Source of the DNA: Deltaproteobacteria bacterium
GTDB taxonomy: Bacteria > Desulfobacterota > Binatia > UBA9968
Assembly (NCBI GenBank): GCA_005878685.1
Contig: VBLN01000073.1
Span: 1 to 13,077 of the forward strand
Length of the DNA stretch: 13,077 nucleotides
Direction: 5' to 3'
The first letter of the stretch is position 1. Every line of letters starts with the position of its first letter. Below the pieces are notes generated by a model. It made no database searches. It worked only from the letters and a program-made list of their open reading frames with translations, and had not been told where the DNA came from. Shown here piece by piece: positions 5,838-13,077 of this stretch. The position numbers were made by a program, and so were the translations under genes.

Positions 5838-6599
5838 ATGCTTGAGGTCCGGCATCTCAGCAAAGTCTTCTTCGAGCAGAACGATTCACGAAAGCCCGGA
5901 CTGGTAGCGCTCTATGATATCTGTCTCACGGTTCGAAAGAAGGAATTCGTCTGCCTTCTAGGGCCGAGCGGCTGCGGCAAGACGACTTTGATCCGGATCG
6001 TTGCTGGACTTTTGCCGGCGGATCGGGGCGAGGTGCTGGTCAACGGCAATCCGGTCACGAGCCCGGGGAGGGATCGCTGCATGGTGTTTCAGCAGTTCGG
6101 TTTGCTCCCGTGGCGCACCGTCCTGGGCAATGTGGAATTTGGGCTGGAGATCGAAGGAGTTCCTCGGGAGGAGCGCCGGGACATTTCCCGCAAATACCTG
6201 GAGCTAGTCGGCCTCAACGGTTTCGAGGACTACTATCCGCATCAGATCTCCGGCGGAATGCAGCAGCGTGTCGGGATCGCCCGCGCACTGTCAAAGAAGC
6301 CCGACATCCTGCTGATGGACGAACCCTTTGGCGCGGTGGATGCGCAGACGCGCGAGCAGCTGCAAGAGGAGTTGCTCAAGATTTGGGCCAAGACCGACAC
6401 CACAGTGATCTTCGTCACCCACAGCATCGATGAGTCGATCTATCTCTCGGACCGAGTCGTGGTCATGCATTCCCGTCCCGGACGCATCAAAGAAGAGGTG
6501 TTGGTGGATCTTCCGCGACCCCGGTGGGAGGGAGACGTCAAGGCAGATCCGCGCTTCGCCCGGCTCCGCACTGACATCCGTGAATCCCTTCGAGGGTAG
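5838..6599 (+). CDS. NitT/TauT-type ABC transporter ATP-binding protein (SsuB/TauB-like)
   Basis: 253 residues with all nucleotide-binding motifs: Walker A GPSGCGKTT (42-50), Q-loop Q85 (VFQQFGLLPW), ABC signature ISGGMQQRVGIARA (137-150), Walker B with catalytic Glu DILLMDEP (156-163, E162), D-loop GAVDAQ and switch His H195 (FVTHSIDES). The FGLLPWRTVLGNVEFGLE segment is typical of the nitrate/sulfonate/taurine import subfamily. The protein energises import through the two downstream permeases at the inner membrane face. ATG 5838 fits the family N terminus (MLEVRHLSKVF) but has no SD; it directly follows the hairpin repeat, so translation may be weak or coupled. Its stop (TAG 6599) is 2 nt before the first permease start. 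Confidence 0.93.
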   Translation: MLEVRHLSKVFFEQNDSRKPGLVALYDICLTVRKKEFVCLLGPSGCGKTTLIRIVAGLLPADRGEVLVNGNPVTSPGRDRCMVFQQFGLLPWRTVLGNVEFGLEIEGVPREERRDISRKYLELVGLNGFEDYYPHQISGGMQQRVGIARALSKKPDILLMDEPFGAVDAQTREQLQEELLKIWAKTDTTVIFVTHSIDESIYLSDRVVVMHSRPGRIKEEVLVDLPRPRWEGDVKADPRFARLRTDIRESLRG

Positions 6600-6601
6600 G
6601 C

Positions 6602-7429
6602 ATGGCGGTCTCACTGGACGAGCAGCTCATCCAAGAGTTGGCGCTTCGGCGCGAGCAGCGGTGGTCGCTCTACGACCATCCAAACTTGATTCGGGCAGGC
6701 TCCGTCATGATCTTTTTGATCTTGTGGGAATTCTACGGCCGCCGCGTTGATCCGCTCCTGCTCACGTATCCTACCGCCGTTGCCTGGGCGGCCGTACAGT
6801 TGATCTGGTCGGGCGAACTCATCCGGCAGCTGCTCGTAAGCCTGGGCTCGCTCGCCGCTGGGTTCGGCGCCTCGCTTCTTCTGGGGGTCGGCTTGGGAGT
6901 AGCCATGGGCCGGTCGCGCCTCGCTGAGGCGATTTTGGATCCTCATGTCAACGCTCTCTATGCTACGCCCCAGGTCGCCCTCATACCGCTTCTCATGATG
7001 TGGTTCGGCCTGGGATTTGGAGTCAAGGTGGTGGTCATCTTCCTCTTTGTTTTTTTTCCCATACTCATCAACACGGTAAGCGGCGTGAAGAACGTCAGTG
7101 CGTCGATGGTGGAGGTGGGACGGGCTTATTTGGCTTCGGAGCGACAGATTCTTTTCAAAGTAGTTTTTCCCGCAGCCGTTCCCTTCATCATGGCCGGCGT
7201 GCGGCTGGCTGTGGGACGGGGTCTGGTCGGAATGATCGTGGCCGAACTCTTCACCGCGATCACCGGACTTGGGGCGATGCTGACTCTCTACGGGAATCTC
7301 TTCGAGACTGCCCGGATGTTTGTGGTGATCATCGTCCTCGGCCTCTTGGGTATAGGACTCATCCAGGCCACGCAGATGCTGGAAAGACGGATGGCCCGCT
7401 GGAAGGAGACGGAACGTGCCGTCAATTGA
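6602..7429 (+). CDS. NitT/TauT-type ABC transporter permease, first paralog
   Basis: 275 residues, usual length for SsuC/TauC-type subunits. After a ~35-residue cytoplasmic N terminus come about six membrane segments, beginning AGSVMIFLILWEFYG and continuing through ASLLLGVGLGVAMG, VALIPLLMMWFGLG and VVVIFLFVFFPIL. The EAA coupling loop is VEVGRAYLASERQILFKVVF with VPFIMAGVRLAVGRG after it (about residues 177-210), the contact with the ATPase. The start ATG 6602 follows the ATPase stop with a GAGGG-type SD inside that gene's last codons, so the genes are translationally coupled. It is strongly similar to the next gene along its whole length, consistent with an in-operon duplication and a heteromeric pore. 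Confidence 0.92.
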   Translation: MAVSLDEQLIQELALRREQRWSLYDHPNLIRAGSVMIFLILWEFYGRRVDPLLLTYPTAVAWAAVQLIWSGELIRQLLVSLGSLAAGFGASLLLGVGLGVAMGRSRLAEAILDPHVNALYATPQVALIPLLMMWFGLGFGVKVVVIFLFVFFPILINTVSGVKNVSASMVEVGRAYLASERQILFKVVFPAAVPFIMAGVRLAVGRGLVGMIVAELFTAITGLGAMLTLYGNLFETARMFVVIIVLGLLGIGLIQATQMLERRMARWKETERAVN

Positions 7430-7498
7430 GAGCTGTCTTCCTCCCGGTAAGGGGCGCCGCCCGTGGTGTGAACTCGATGGCAGGAAGGTCAATCGGCA

Positions 7499-8320
7499 TT
7501 GAATGCATTGGAAGAGCAAGCCTTAGCGGAGATTAGCCTGTCGCCGTCAAAAGGCTTTCGCGTGACCGACTACCTGGGTTTGCTGCGCGCAAGCTCAGTA
7601 ATCCTCTTGCTGATTGTTTGGGAGGTTTTCGGCCGCGACGTCAATCCACTTTTCCTCTCTTATCCGACTGCTATCGCCCGCGCATGCGTGCAGCTCCTGA
7701 TCTCAGGGGAATTCCAACGTCAGGCGCTCGGAAGCCTCGAAGTCTATGCGGTCGGATTAGTTTCGTCCTTGGTGCTCGGCATCTTCTTGGGACTTCTCAT
7801 GGGGCGCTACCGGCTGGCCGAGTATCTGTTGGACCCCTACGTCTACGCCCTTGATGCGACTCCTCGAGTGGCGCTCATCCCTTTGCTTTTGCTTTGGTTC
7901 GGGCTCGGTGCTCCGGCTAAGATCGCGATCGTTTTTCTCAGCGGTCTCTTTCCTGTGCTCATGAACACGTTCAGCGGCGTCCGGACCGTGAGTGCGAGCC
8001 TCGTGGATATCGGGCGAGTCTATGGCGCAGGAGAAGCCAAGATCTTTACGAAAATCATTGTACCGGCCGCCCTCCCTTTTATCATGGCAGGGGTGCGGTT
8101 AGCCGTGGGGCGGGCGCTCATAGGGATCATCACGGCAGAGATGTTCACTGCAGTGACAGGGATGGGGGCGCTGCTCATTCGCTACTCCAGCGCCTTTGCG
8201 ACAGATAAGTTTTTCGTCCCAGTCATTTTTCTCGCCCTGCTCGGGGTGATCCTCAGCAGGGCCGTTGAGCTTTTGCAGAGGCGTCTGGCGCCATGGAAAG
8301 AGACCGAAGGGGCTCTTTGA
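7499..8320 (+). CDS. NitT/TauT-type ABC transporter permease, second paralog (TTG start)
   Basis: 273 residues. The predicted start is TTG 7499 with SD AGGAAGG (7482-7488); an in-frame TGA at 7469-7471 and the absence of ATG or GTG before the first homologous residues leave TTG 7499 (or TTG 7508) as the only starts. NALEEQALAE aligns with the start of the upstream permease, and the rest matches segment by segment: VWEVFGRDVNPLFLSYPTAI, VALIPLLLLWFGLG, GVRTVSASLVDIGRVYGAGE (EAA loop), LPFIMAGVRLAVGRALIG. Six membrane helices are expected. A 69-nt gap separates it from the first permease. Usual SsuABC/TauABC importers need only one permease gene (homodimer), so this pair probably forms a heterodimer. 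The 3' end overlaps a possible early start (8293) of the oxidoreductase gene. Confidence 0.9.
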   Translation: MNALEEQALAEISLSPSKGFRVTDYLGLLRASSVILLLIVWEVFGRDVNPLFLSYPTAIARACVQLLISGEFQRQALGSLEVYAVGLVSSLVLGIFLGLLMGRYRLAEYLLDPYVYALDATPRVALIPLLLLWFGLGAPAKIAIVFLSGLFPVLMNTFSGVRTVSASLVDIGRVYGAGEAKIFTKIIVPAALPFIMAGVRLAVGRALIGIITAEMFTAVTGMGALLIRYSSAFATDKFFVPVIFLALLGVILSRAVELLQRRLAPWKETEGAL

Positions 8321-8355
8321 CGGTCGTGGTTCGACGTAAGGTGGGAAAAATTTTT

Positions 8356-9456
8356 GTGGCTGAACAAGAAAAGGGCAGTATTTTTCCGATCGACTGCCTG
8401 AAAGATTTCTCGGCCAAGGTCTTCATGCATTTCGGCATAGCGGAAGTTGATGCCAGACAGGCTGCGGACGTGTTGGCCAAGAGCGACTTGAGAGGCATCG
8501 ACTCCCACGGCGTGGCGCGGCTGCATACGTACTTTGACATGCTGACCTTGGGTAGGATCAATCCCAAACCCAATATCAAAATTGTCCGGGAAAAAGTCAG
8601 CGTCGCGACCGTAGACGGAGACAATGGCTTAGGTTTAGTCGTCGGACCGAGAGCGAATGAGATCGCCATGGATAAGGCGGAAAAGTACGGCTCAGGCTGG
8701 GTGAGTGTATGCCACACCAATCATTTTGGCATCGCAGGCTATTATCCCTTAAAGGCAGTGGAGAGAGATCTCATTGGCTGGGCCATGACCAATACGACCA
8801 AGTTGGTGGCGCCTCTGTGGGGAGCGGAGAGAATGCTAGGGACAAATCCCATCGCCATAGCTTTTCCAGGCTACAAAGAGCCTCCCGTCGTGATCGACAT
8901 GGCAACGAGCGCAGTCGCTTACGGGAAGATAGAGATGGCCCTGCGGAAGAAGGCGAAGATTCCACGAGGTTGGGTTGTCGATAAAAACGGTGGTATGACG
9001 ACCGATCCGCAAGACATGATCGACGGAGGCGCTCAGCTTCCTCTGGGTTCTGAAAGAGAGATGGGCGGGCACAAAGGTTATGCGCTTGCCGCGATGGTCG
9101 ATGTCCTGTGCGCGGTTCTCAGCGGCGCCAACTGGGGTCCCTTCGCTCCGCCGTTCGCTCTCAGGCAAGAGATCCCGGCGCGCAGCGTGGGTAAAGGTAT
9201 CGGCCATTTTTTTGGCGCCATGCAAATCGACGGCTTCATCGACAAAGATGAGTTTAAGAAACAGATCGATGAATGGATCCATGTGTTCCGAAAGACGAAG
9301 CCTGCTGCTGGGACGAACGGACCGCTGATCCCCGGCGATCCTGAAAGAGAGGCGGAAGCGATCCGAAGCAAAGAAGGTATCCCTTTACTGAAGCCGGTGG
9401 TGGATGATTTGTTAGATATCTCAAGAAGGACCCGCATCCCCTTCGAGGTAAATTAA
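8356..9456 (+). CDS. Ldh family oxidoreductase (malate/L-lactate dehydrogenase type 2)
   Basis: 366 residues from GTG 8356, chosen because AAGGTGG lies about 11 nt upstream and the family N terminus begins just after. ATG 8293, overlapping the permease by 28 nt, would add 21 atypical residues. Motifs of the NAD(P)-dependent malate/L-lactate/L-sulfolactate dehydrogenase family appear in order: ADVLAKSDLRGIDSHGVARL (proton-relay His in SHGV, about residue 51), WVSVCHTNHFGIAGYY, GTNPIAIAFPG (cofactor loop), VIDMATSAVAYGKI, and MGGHKGYALAAMVDVL. It catalyses reversible oxidation of a 2-hydroxy acid to a 2-oxo acid in the cytoplasm; the exact acid is unknown. Directly downstream of an ABC importer for small anions, it is the natural first catabolic step for an imported hydroxy acid (inference). 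Confidence 0.88.
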   Translation: MAEQEKGSIFPIDCLKDFSAKVFMHFGIAEVDARQAADVLAKSDLRGIDSHGVARLHTYFDMLTLGRINPKPNIKIVREKVSVATVDGDNGLGLVVGPRANEIAMDKAEKYGSGWVSVCHTNHFGIAGYYPLKAVERDLIGWAMTNTTKLVAPLWGAERMLGTNPIAIAFPGYKEPPVVIDMATSAVAYGKIEMALRKKAKIPRGWVVDKNGGMTTDPQDMIDGGAQLPLGSEREMGGHKGYALAAMVDVLCAVLSGANWGPFAPPFALRQEIPARSVGKGIGHFFGAMQIDGFIDKDEFKKQIDEWIHVFRKTKPAAGTNGPLIPGDPEREAEAIRSKEGIPLLKPVVDDLLDISRRTRIPFEVN

Positions 9457-9466
9457 GGAGGCTCCG

Positions 9467-9610
9467 ATGAAGGCGATTCGCATCCATCAATTTGGTCCTA
9501 CGGAAGAGGTCCTTCAGTACGAAGAGGTGCCAACTCCACAACCCGGACCTCAAGAGGTGCTGATAAAAACAGAAGCAGCATCCTTAAACCGGGCCGACCT
9601 GGGCCTCCGC
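9467..9610 (+). pseudogene. 5' remnant of a quinone-oxidoreductase-type MDR dehydrogenase gene
   Basis: A strong SD (TAAGGAGG) precedes ATG 9467. The first ~48 codons read as the conserved N terminus of zinc-independent MDR enzymes (NADPH:quinone reductase type): MKAIRIHQFGPTEEVLQYEE, then VPTPQPGPQEVLIK and EAASLNRADLGLR. Intact members continue for ~280 more residues with a GxGxxG cofactor domain. Here similarity stops at about 9610 and the frame runs on into a binding protein. This is the scar of an internal deletion or recombination that removed the rest of the dehydrogenase and possibly the promoter or start of the next gene. Confidence 0.7.
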
Positions 9611-10807
9611 CCCGCCGATGGAGACCAATCACCCACCCAGAGACAAGATCTCCAAGCTTTTGGCATAGACATCCCCTCCGATCTGGTCCGAAGAAAAATA
9701 CGGCTTTCTCTTGCGGGCGCGCTGCTTGTGATGACATTTCTGGCGGCGCATCCTGCTGGCGCTGGCGAGGCCAAGTCGGCGCCGTGGGAGGGCACCGTGG
9801 CAGAAGCCAGAAGAGAGGGCAGGCTCGTGGTGGGCATCCCTCCCAGCGCCGAACTGAGGAAACAGATGGAACCGCTGTTGAAGTCGCGCTTCGGCCTCGA
9901 GGTCGAGTCCCTCCCGGCGCCCGGCCCGCAAATCGCGAGCAGGATCGTTTCCGAACACAACGCCGGTGTGCGTTACTTCGACGCCCTGATCTTTGGCTCA
10001 TGCACCGGGGTGCCGCTGATTAAGTCCGGCGCGTTCGATCCTGTCGAGCCCTACATGATTCTGCCCGAGGTCAAGGAGCCGACGCTTTGGTGGGGCGGCC
10101 ATGTCTGGATGGACAATGTCAGCGCCAACCGCATCTTCTACTCTTTTGCGGCTATGAAAGGGACGGAAGGCCTTTGGCACAATAGCACGCTGGTGAAGCC
10201 CGAGGATGTCCGCTCGTTCGACGATCTCCTCGACCCGAGATGGAAGGGCAGAATCGGCTTCAGCGACCCGCGCGTCGCCGGCTCGGGTCTGTCCGTGTGG
10301 TCTTTTCTCTGGGACATCAAGGGGGAGGAGTACCTCAAAAAGCTGGTACAACAACAGCTCTTCGTGAGCCAGAACTTGAGGCAGATCGCGGACGCCCTGG
10401 CGAAAGGAAAGCTCGCTATGGCCTTGGGGATCGGCTTTGCGCAAACCGAGCCGTTTGTTAAGGGTGGTCTCCCGGTGAAGGAACTCCCGCAGCCGCGCGA
10501 GGGGCTGCCCGGGAGCAATGGTTATGGCACACTCGGCGTCGTCAAGAATCCTCCCCATCCCCATGCGACGAAGGTGTTCGTCAACTGGCTGCTGAGCAAA
10601 GAGGGGCAGGAGTTCTACAGCAAAGTGATGCTGCAATCCACGAGACGTTTGGATGTGGAGACAAAATGGATGGTGAAAGAGGGAGTGGAGGCGGCGAAGG
10701 ACTTTCTGAGCTTGAGAGAGTACGAGCAACAAAGGAACTATCTGGAGGATAAATGCGTCGGCATCAGGCTGCCCTCGCAAAAATTCGCTGAGACCATTCT
10801 TCAATAA
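9467..10807 (+). CDS. Family 1 (iron/polyamine-type) ABC substrate-binding protein, fused in frame to a truncated MDR N terminus
   Basis: The 446-codon frame has three parts: an MDR-type N terminus (1-48), a junction of no recognisable family (49-72), and an exported binding protein (73-446). The last begins with a signal sequence, VRRKIRLSLAGALLVMTFLA followed by AHPAGAGEA (cleavage near residue 100). It continues with WEGTVAEARREGRLVVGIPP, SFDDLLDPRWKGRIGFSDPR and VKNPPHPHATKVFVNWLLSK, typical of Fe3+/AfuA-like receptors. No ATG, GTG or TTG stands at the natural start; only CTG 9683 (codon 73) would fit, and GTG 9728 or ATG 9731 would cut the signal in half. Either the chimera is translated from ATG 9467, burying the signal peptide, or a non-standard start is used. 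Its cognate permease is likely the gene at 12032. Confidence 0.75.
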   Translation: MKAIRIHQFGPTEEVLQYEEVPTPQPGPQEVLIKTEAASLNRADLGLRPADGDQSPTQRQDLQAFGIDIPSDLVRRKIRLSLAGALLVMTFLAAHPAGAGEAKSAPWEGTVAEARREGRLVVGIPPSAELRKQMEPLLKSRFGLEVESLPAPGPQIASRIVSEHNAGVRYFDALIFGSCTGVPLIKSGAFDPVEPYMILPEVKEPTLWWGGHVWMDNVSANRIFYSFAAMKGTEGLWHNSTLVKPEDVRSFDDLLDPRWKGRIGFSDPRVAGSGLSVWSFLWDIKGEEYLKKLVQQQLFVSQNLRQIADALAKGKLAMALGIGFAQTEPFVKGGLPVKELPQPREGLPGSNGYGTLGVVKNPPHPHATKVFVNWLLSKEGQEFYSKVMLQSTRRLDVETKWMVKEGVEAAKDFLSLREYEQQRNYLEDKCVGIRLPSQKFAETILQ

Positions 10808-10826
10808 AAACAGGAGGAGAGTTTCT

Positions 10827-11940
10827 ATGTCGCGAGAAGAGCAGGTGAGAGATTTGATGGCCGCGTTTCGAAAGACGGCTTACTTCCAATGGATGGAGCG
10901 TCAGAGGATACCCGTCGTTGACGGCTATGGCGTGGAGGATGTGCGGGAAGTGAAGGTGGAATCTTGGCCCCGGATCGGAGGTAAAGCGGCTTTTATCAAT
11001 CTGTACGGGATGGAAGGGGTGACCGGCATGTACGTCGCTGAAGTCCCGGCCGGTGGCGCGCTCGAGCCGGAGAAACATTTTTATGAAAAAGTGATTTGCA
11101 TTCTGAGTGGACAAGGAGCCACGGAAGTGTGGCAGGAAGGCGGCCGCAAGCAGATATTCGAATGGGGACCCTGGAGTCTGTTCGCTCCGCCGCTCAACAC
11201 TTGGCATCGCCTGATCAACGGCGGCCGAGAGCCGGTCAAATTCTTGGCGGTCACGAACGCGCCGCTGATGATGGACGTGCTTCACAACGAGGATTTCGTC
11301 TTTAACTGCCCCTATCTTTTTTCGGACCGCTACTCGGGAGCCGATGGGTTTTTTAACGTCGGACAAAAGCGCTACGAGACGGGCATGCAGCACATCTGGG
11401 AAACCAATTTCATCATGGATATCCAGTCGGCGTCTCTGGACAGGAGCGGGAGTGCGCATCACACAGTTCGAGCTTTCCGGCAATGGCTTGATCGGCCATC
11501 TGGCGCAATGGCCGGCGGGACGGTACCACAAAGCGCACTACCACGGCCCTGGCGCGATTCTGTTGGGCCTGCAGTCGTCCGGATATGTTTTGCTCTGGTC
11601 GAAGGAGCTGGGACTCCGGCCTTACGAAGCGGGTCGCAGCGAGGAGGTGGTAGAAGTGAAATGGAAAGAGGGAAGCGTCTATTGCCCTCCGGGAGGCTGG
11701 TTCCACCAGCATTTCAATACCGGGCCGGGGCCCGCGCGCCATCTGGCGATCCGTTACGGCAGCCGGCTTCACCCCATCGGCTTCAAGATTGCCGACAAGC
11801 GCACTGAAGACGGCGTCTACGTCGGCCTGAAGCGCGGTGGCACGTTGATTGAATATGCCGACGAAGATCCCCAGATCCGGAGACACTACGAAGACGCATT
11901 GACGAAAACCGCGGTACCTTGCCAGATGCCGGCTGTGTAA
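10827..11940 (+). pseudogene. Two-cupin-domain protein interrupted by a frameshift near 11439-11446
   Basis: SD AGGAGGAG lies 7-8 nt before ATG 10827. The first ~205 codons encode cupin 1, with EPEKHFYEKVICILSG (H84, E87) and FAPPLNTWHRLI (H127) as likely metal ligands. Near 11442 the homologous reading continues only in the +1 frame: GAGVRITQFELSGNGLIGHL, then GRYHKAHYHGPGAILLG and VYCPPGGWFHQHFNTG of cupin 2, ending at TAA 11940. Restored length is ~370 residues, as in the soil-bacterial bicupin family I recall. The site CTG GAC AGG AGC fits loss of two bases, since adding GG gives LDRGAGV, which matches the family's R-G-A-G. Without correction the product is a 326-residue protein with a garbage tail, ending at 11807. 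The function is unknown, probably a small-molecule-binding or dioxygenase-like role. Assembly error is possible. Confidence 0.75.
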
Positions 11941-11942
11941 CA

Positions 11943-12002
11943 CGTGGTTCGTGTTCGTGGTGTTCTTGACCTGCACGAGCACGCAACACGATCACGAGCA
12001 CG
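11943..12002. repeat. Intergenic imperfect hairpin repeat, copy 2
   Basis: Starting 3 nt after the cupin stop, a left arm rich in CGTG units (CGTGTTCGTG at 11950-11959) faces a right arm with two CACGAGCACG units (11974-11983 and 11993-12002). The same 10-mers and the same arm order occur at 5773-5830. The fold is less regular than copy 1. It lies before the permease gene, whose start has no upstream SD. Confidence 0.65.
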
Positions 12003-12031
12003 GCCGAGGTTTTAACGGTCTGTGGTAACAA

Positions 12032-13077
12032 ATGGACGGAGGAGAATCAGCAAATCAGGCCACCGCTTTTCCAAGAGTCAGTGCTATCCGACCGGATACG
12101 CAATCTCTTCTTTTGACCTTACTCCTAGCCTTCATCGCCTTTTTGGTCGTCACGCCGCTTTTTTTGCTTCTCTTGAATAGTTTTCAAATCGGTAAGCCCG
12201 GAGGGGAAGTGATCTACGGGCTGGAAGGATGGCGGCTGGCATTCACCAGCAGGGGTATCGTCGAAGCCGTCTACAACAGCTTTTCCTTGGCGATCACCCG
12301 TCAGATCATCGCGACGATCACCGGGATTTTTCTTGCCTGGCTGCTCGCCCGGACGGACATTCCCATGAAGGGAGGGCTGGAATTTATGTTCTGGCTCTCC
12401 TTTTTTCTGCCGGCCCTGCCCGTGACCTTGGGATGGATTCTGCTTCTGGACCCGAAGTATGGATTGCTCAATCAGTTGCTCTCGAAGATTCCCTTTATGC
12501 AGGCGTCCCCTTTCGACATCTACTCTTACTGGGGCATCATTTGGGTCCATCTCGCCACCACCGGCGTATCCCTCAAGGTGATGTTGCTGACGCCGGCGTT
12601 TCGCAACCTGGACGCTTCACTGGAAGAATCCTCGCGCGTCGCGGGCGCGGGGCCGATAACGACTTTGCTGCGGATCATCGTGCCGGTGATGATGCCGGTG
12701 CTCTTGGTCTCGACCATCTTGGGTCTTATTCGTTCGCTCGAGGCCTTTGAGATCGAGCTGATCCTGGGCGTTCCGATCGGGCTTCATGTCTTTTCCACCA
12801 AGATTTACAGTTTTGTAACCCATGAGCCGGCGCAATTTCCCCCGGCCACGGCGCTGGGAACGTTCTTCCTGCTCATCCTGCTTTCATTGGTGGCGTTGCA
12901 GCGGCTCTACCTTGGACAGAGGTCCTTCGTCACGGTGACAGGCAAGGGCTTCAGCACGCGGCCGATCTCTCTGGGTCGCTGGAGGTATCCGGTCTTCGCT
13001 GTGGTTCTTTTGATCGCGCTCAGCATCACGCTGTTGCCGATGGCCTTTCTGCTGCTCGGTACTTTCATGAGACTTTT
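12032..13077 (+). CDS. ABC transporter permease, ThiP/FbpB-like two-domain type, 3' end beyond window
   Basis: The frame is open from ATG 12032 to the window end (348 codons). A TAA at 12026-12028 excludes any upstream start. After a ~25-residue cytoplasmic segment, membrane helices begin (LLLTLLLAFIAFLVVTPLFL). A periplasmic-side loop with GLEGWRLAFTSRGIVEAVYN is followed by the typical NSFSLAITRQIIATITG helix. The EAA-type coupling loop EESSRVAGAGPITTLLRIIV is near residues 193-212. Around residue 310 a new N-terminal-like helix begins (RYPVFAVVLLIALSITLLPM), as in Fe3+/thiamine/spermidine-type permeases of ~550 residues that fuse two permease domains. It is the likely partner of the family 1 binding protein at 9467-10807. 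GGAGGAG occurs only just inside the coding region, and no SD precedes the ATG. The ATPase should lie downstream. Confidence 0.9.
   Translation, partial: MDGGESANQATAFPRVSAIRPDTQSLLLTLLLAFIAFLVVTPLFLLLLNSFQIGKPGGEVIYGLEGWRLAFTSRGIVEAVYNSFSLAITRQIIATITGIFLAWLLARTDIPMKGGLEFMFWLSFFLPALPVTLGWILLLDPKYGLLNQLLSKIPFMQASPFDIYSYWGIIWVHLATTGVSLKVMLLTPAFRNLDASLEESSRVAGAGPITTLLRIIVPVMMPVLLVSTILGLIRSLEAFEIELILGVPIGLHVFSTKIYSFVTHEPAQFPPATALGTFFLLILLSLVALQRLYLGQRSFVTVTGKGFSTRPISLGRWRYPVFAVVLLIALSITLLPMAFLLLGTFMRL

Noticed and set aside
6611..7519. 302-codon minus-strand open frame opposite the first permease
   Set aside because: The translation is His/Pro/Glu-rich without motifs, whereas the plus strand is a textbook permease. 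Antisense shadow.
7477..7536. Short reading frame (ATG 7477) overlapping the TTG start of the second permease as a leader peptide
   Set aside because: No SD precedes it, and its ATG is surrounded by the SD region of the permease itself. Chance frame.
9617..9667. Out-of-frame ATG 9617 as the true start of the family 1 binding protein
   Set aside because: It gives only 16 codons before TAG, has no SD, and would need a frameshift to reach the signal peptide; not supported, though it could be looked at if the region is resequenced.
9998..10804. 268-codon minus-strand open frame opposite the family 1 binding protein
   Set aside because: No domain recognisable; the plus strand carries a clear binding-protein pattern.

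Overview
This window looks like a piece of a soil, sediment or groundwater bacterial genome. It is moderately GC-rich, gene-dense, and dominated by ABC importers with exported binding proteins plus small catabolic enzymes. That content recalls uncultivated lineages such as Binatota, Methylomirabilota/Rokubacteria or Tectomicrobia, but no marker gene fixes the taxon, so this is a weak inference. No tRNA, rRNA, CRISPR array, transposase or phage gene was seen.

Left part (1-4588). A PhnD-like phosphonate/phosphate-type binding protein, cut by the window edge, is followed after 10 nt by a class III nucleotidyl cyclase gene. The cyclase has an N-terminal four-cysteine module, and its reading frame is interrupted by one TGA exactly where the fourth cysteine is expected. 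Two leftward genes follow: an exported isochorismatase-like protein that lacks the usual catalytic Lys and Cys, and a Dph6-type ATP pyrophosphatase. Divergent from these is a two-gene unit, a stand-alone cyclic-nucleotide-binding-domain protein whose 3' end overlaps an AI-2E-family membrane protein by 8 nt. Cyclase and cNMP sensor could belong to one signalling circuit, but nothing in the sequence proves it.

Right part (4689-13077). A near-consensus sigma-70 promoter precedes a rightward NitT/TauT-type ABC importer: binding protein, ATPase and two different, clearly paralogous permeases. It continues into an Ldh-family (malate/L-lactate dehydrogenase type 2) NAD(P)-dependent oxidoreductase. 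Next comes a chimeric reading frame: the first ~48 codons of a quinone-oxidoreductase-type MDR enzyme run in frame into an iron/polyamine-type (family 1) binding protein. Then follow a two-cupin protein broken by a frameshift and the 5' part of a ThiP/FbpB-like double permease that runs off the window. The arrangement suggests uptake and oxidation of a small organic (probably anionic) compound. The substrate cannot be read from the sequence.

Two imperfect-hairpin copies of an intergenic repeat (shared 10-mers CGTGTTCGTG and CACGAGCACG) sit directly after stop codons inside this gene string (5773-5830 and 11943-12002). The most interesting observation is the TGA at codon 64 of the cyclase. It lies in a C-x-x-(TGA) motif and is followed at 16 nt by the loop of a GC-rich stem-loop, so it could be a selenocysteine codon. 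A plain nonsense mutation or assembly error remains a serious alternative.
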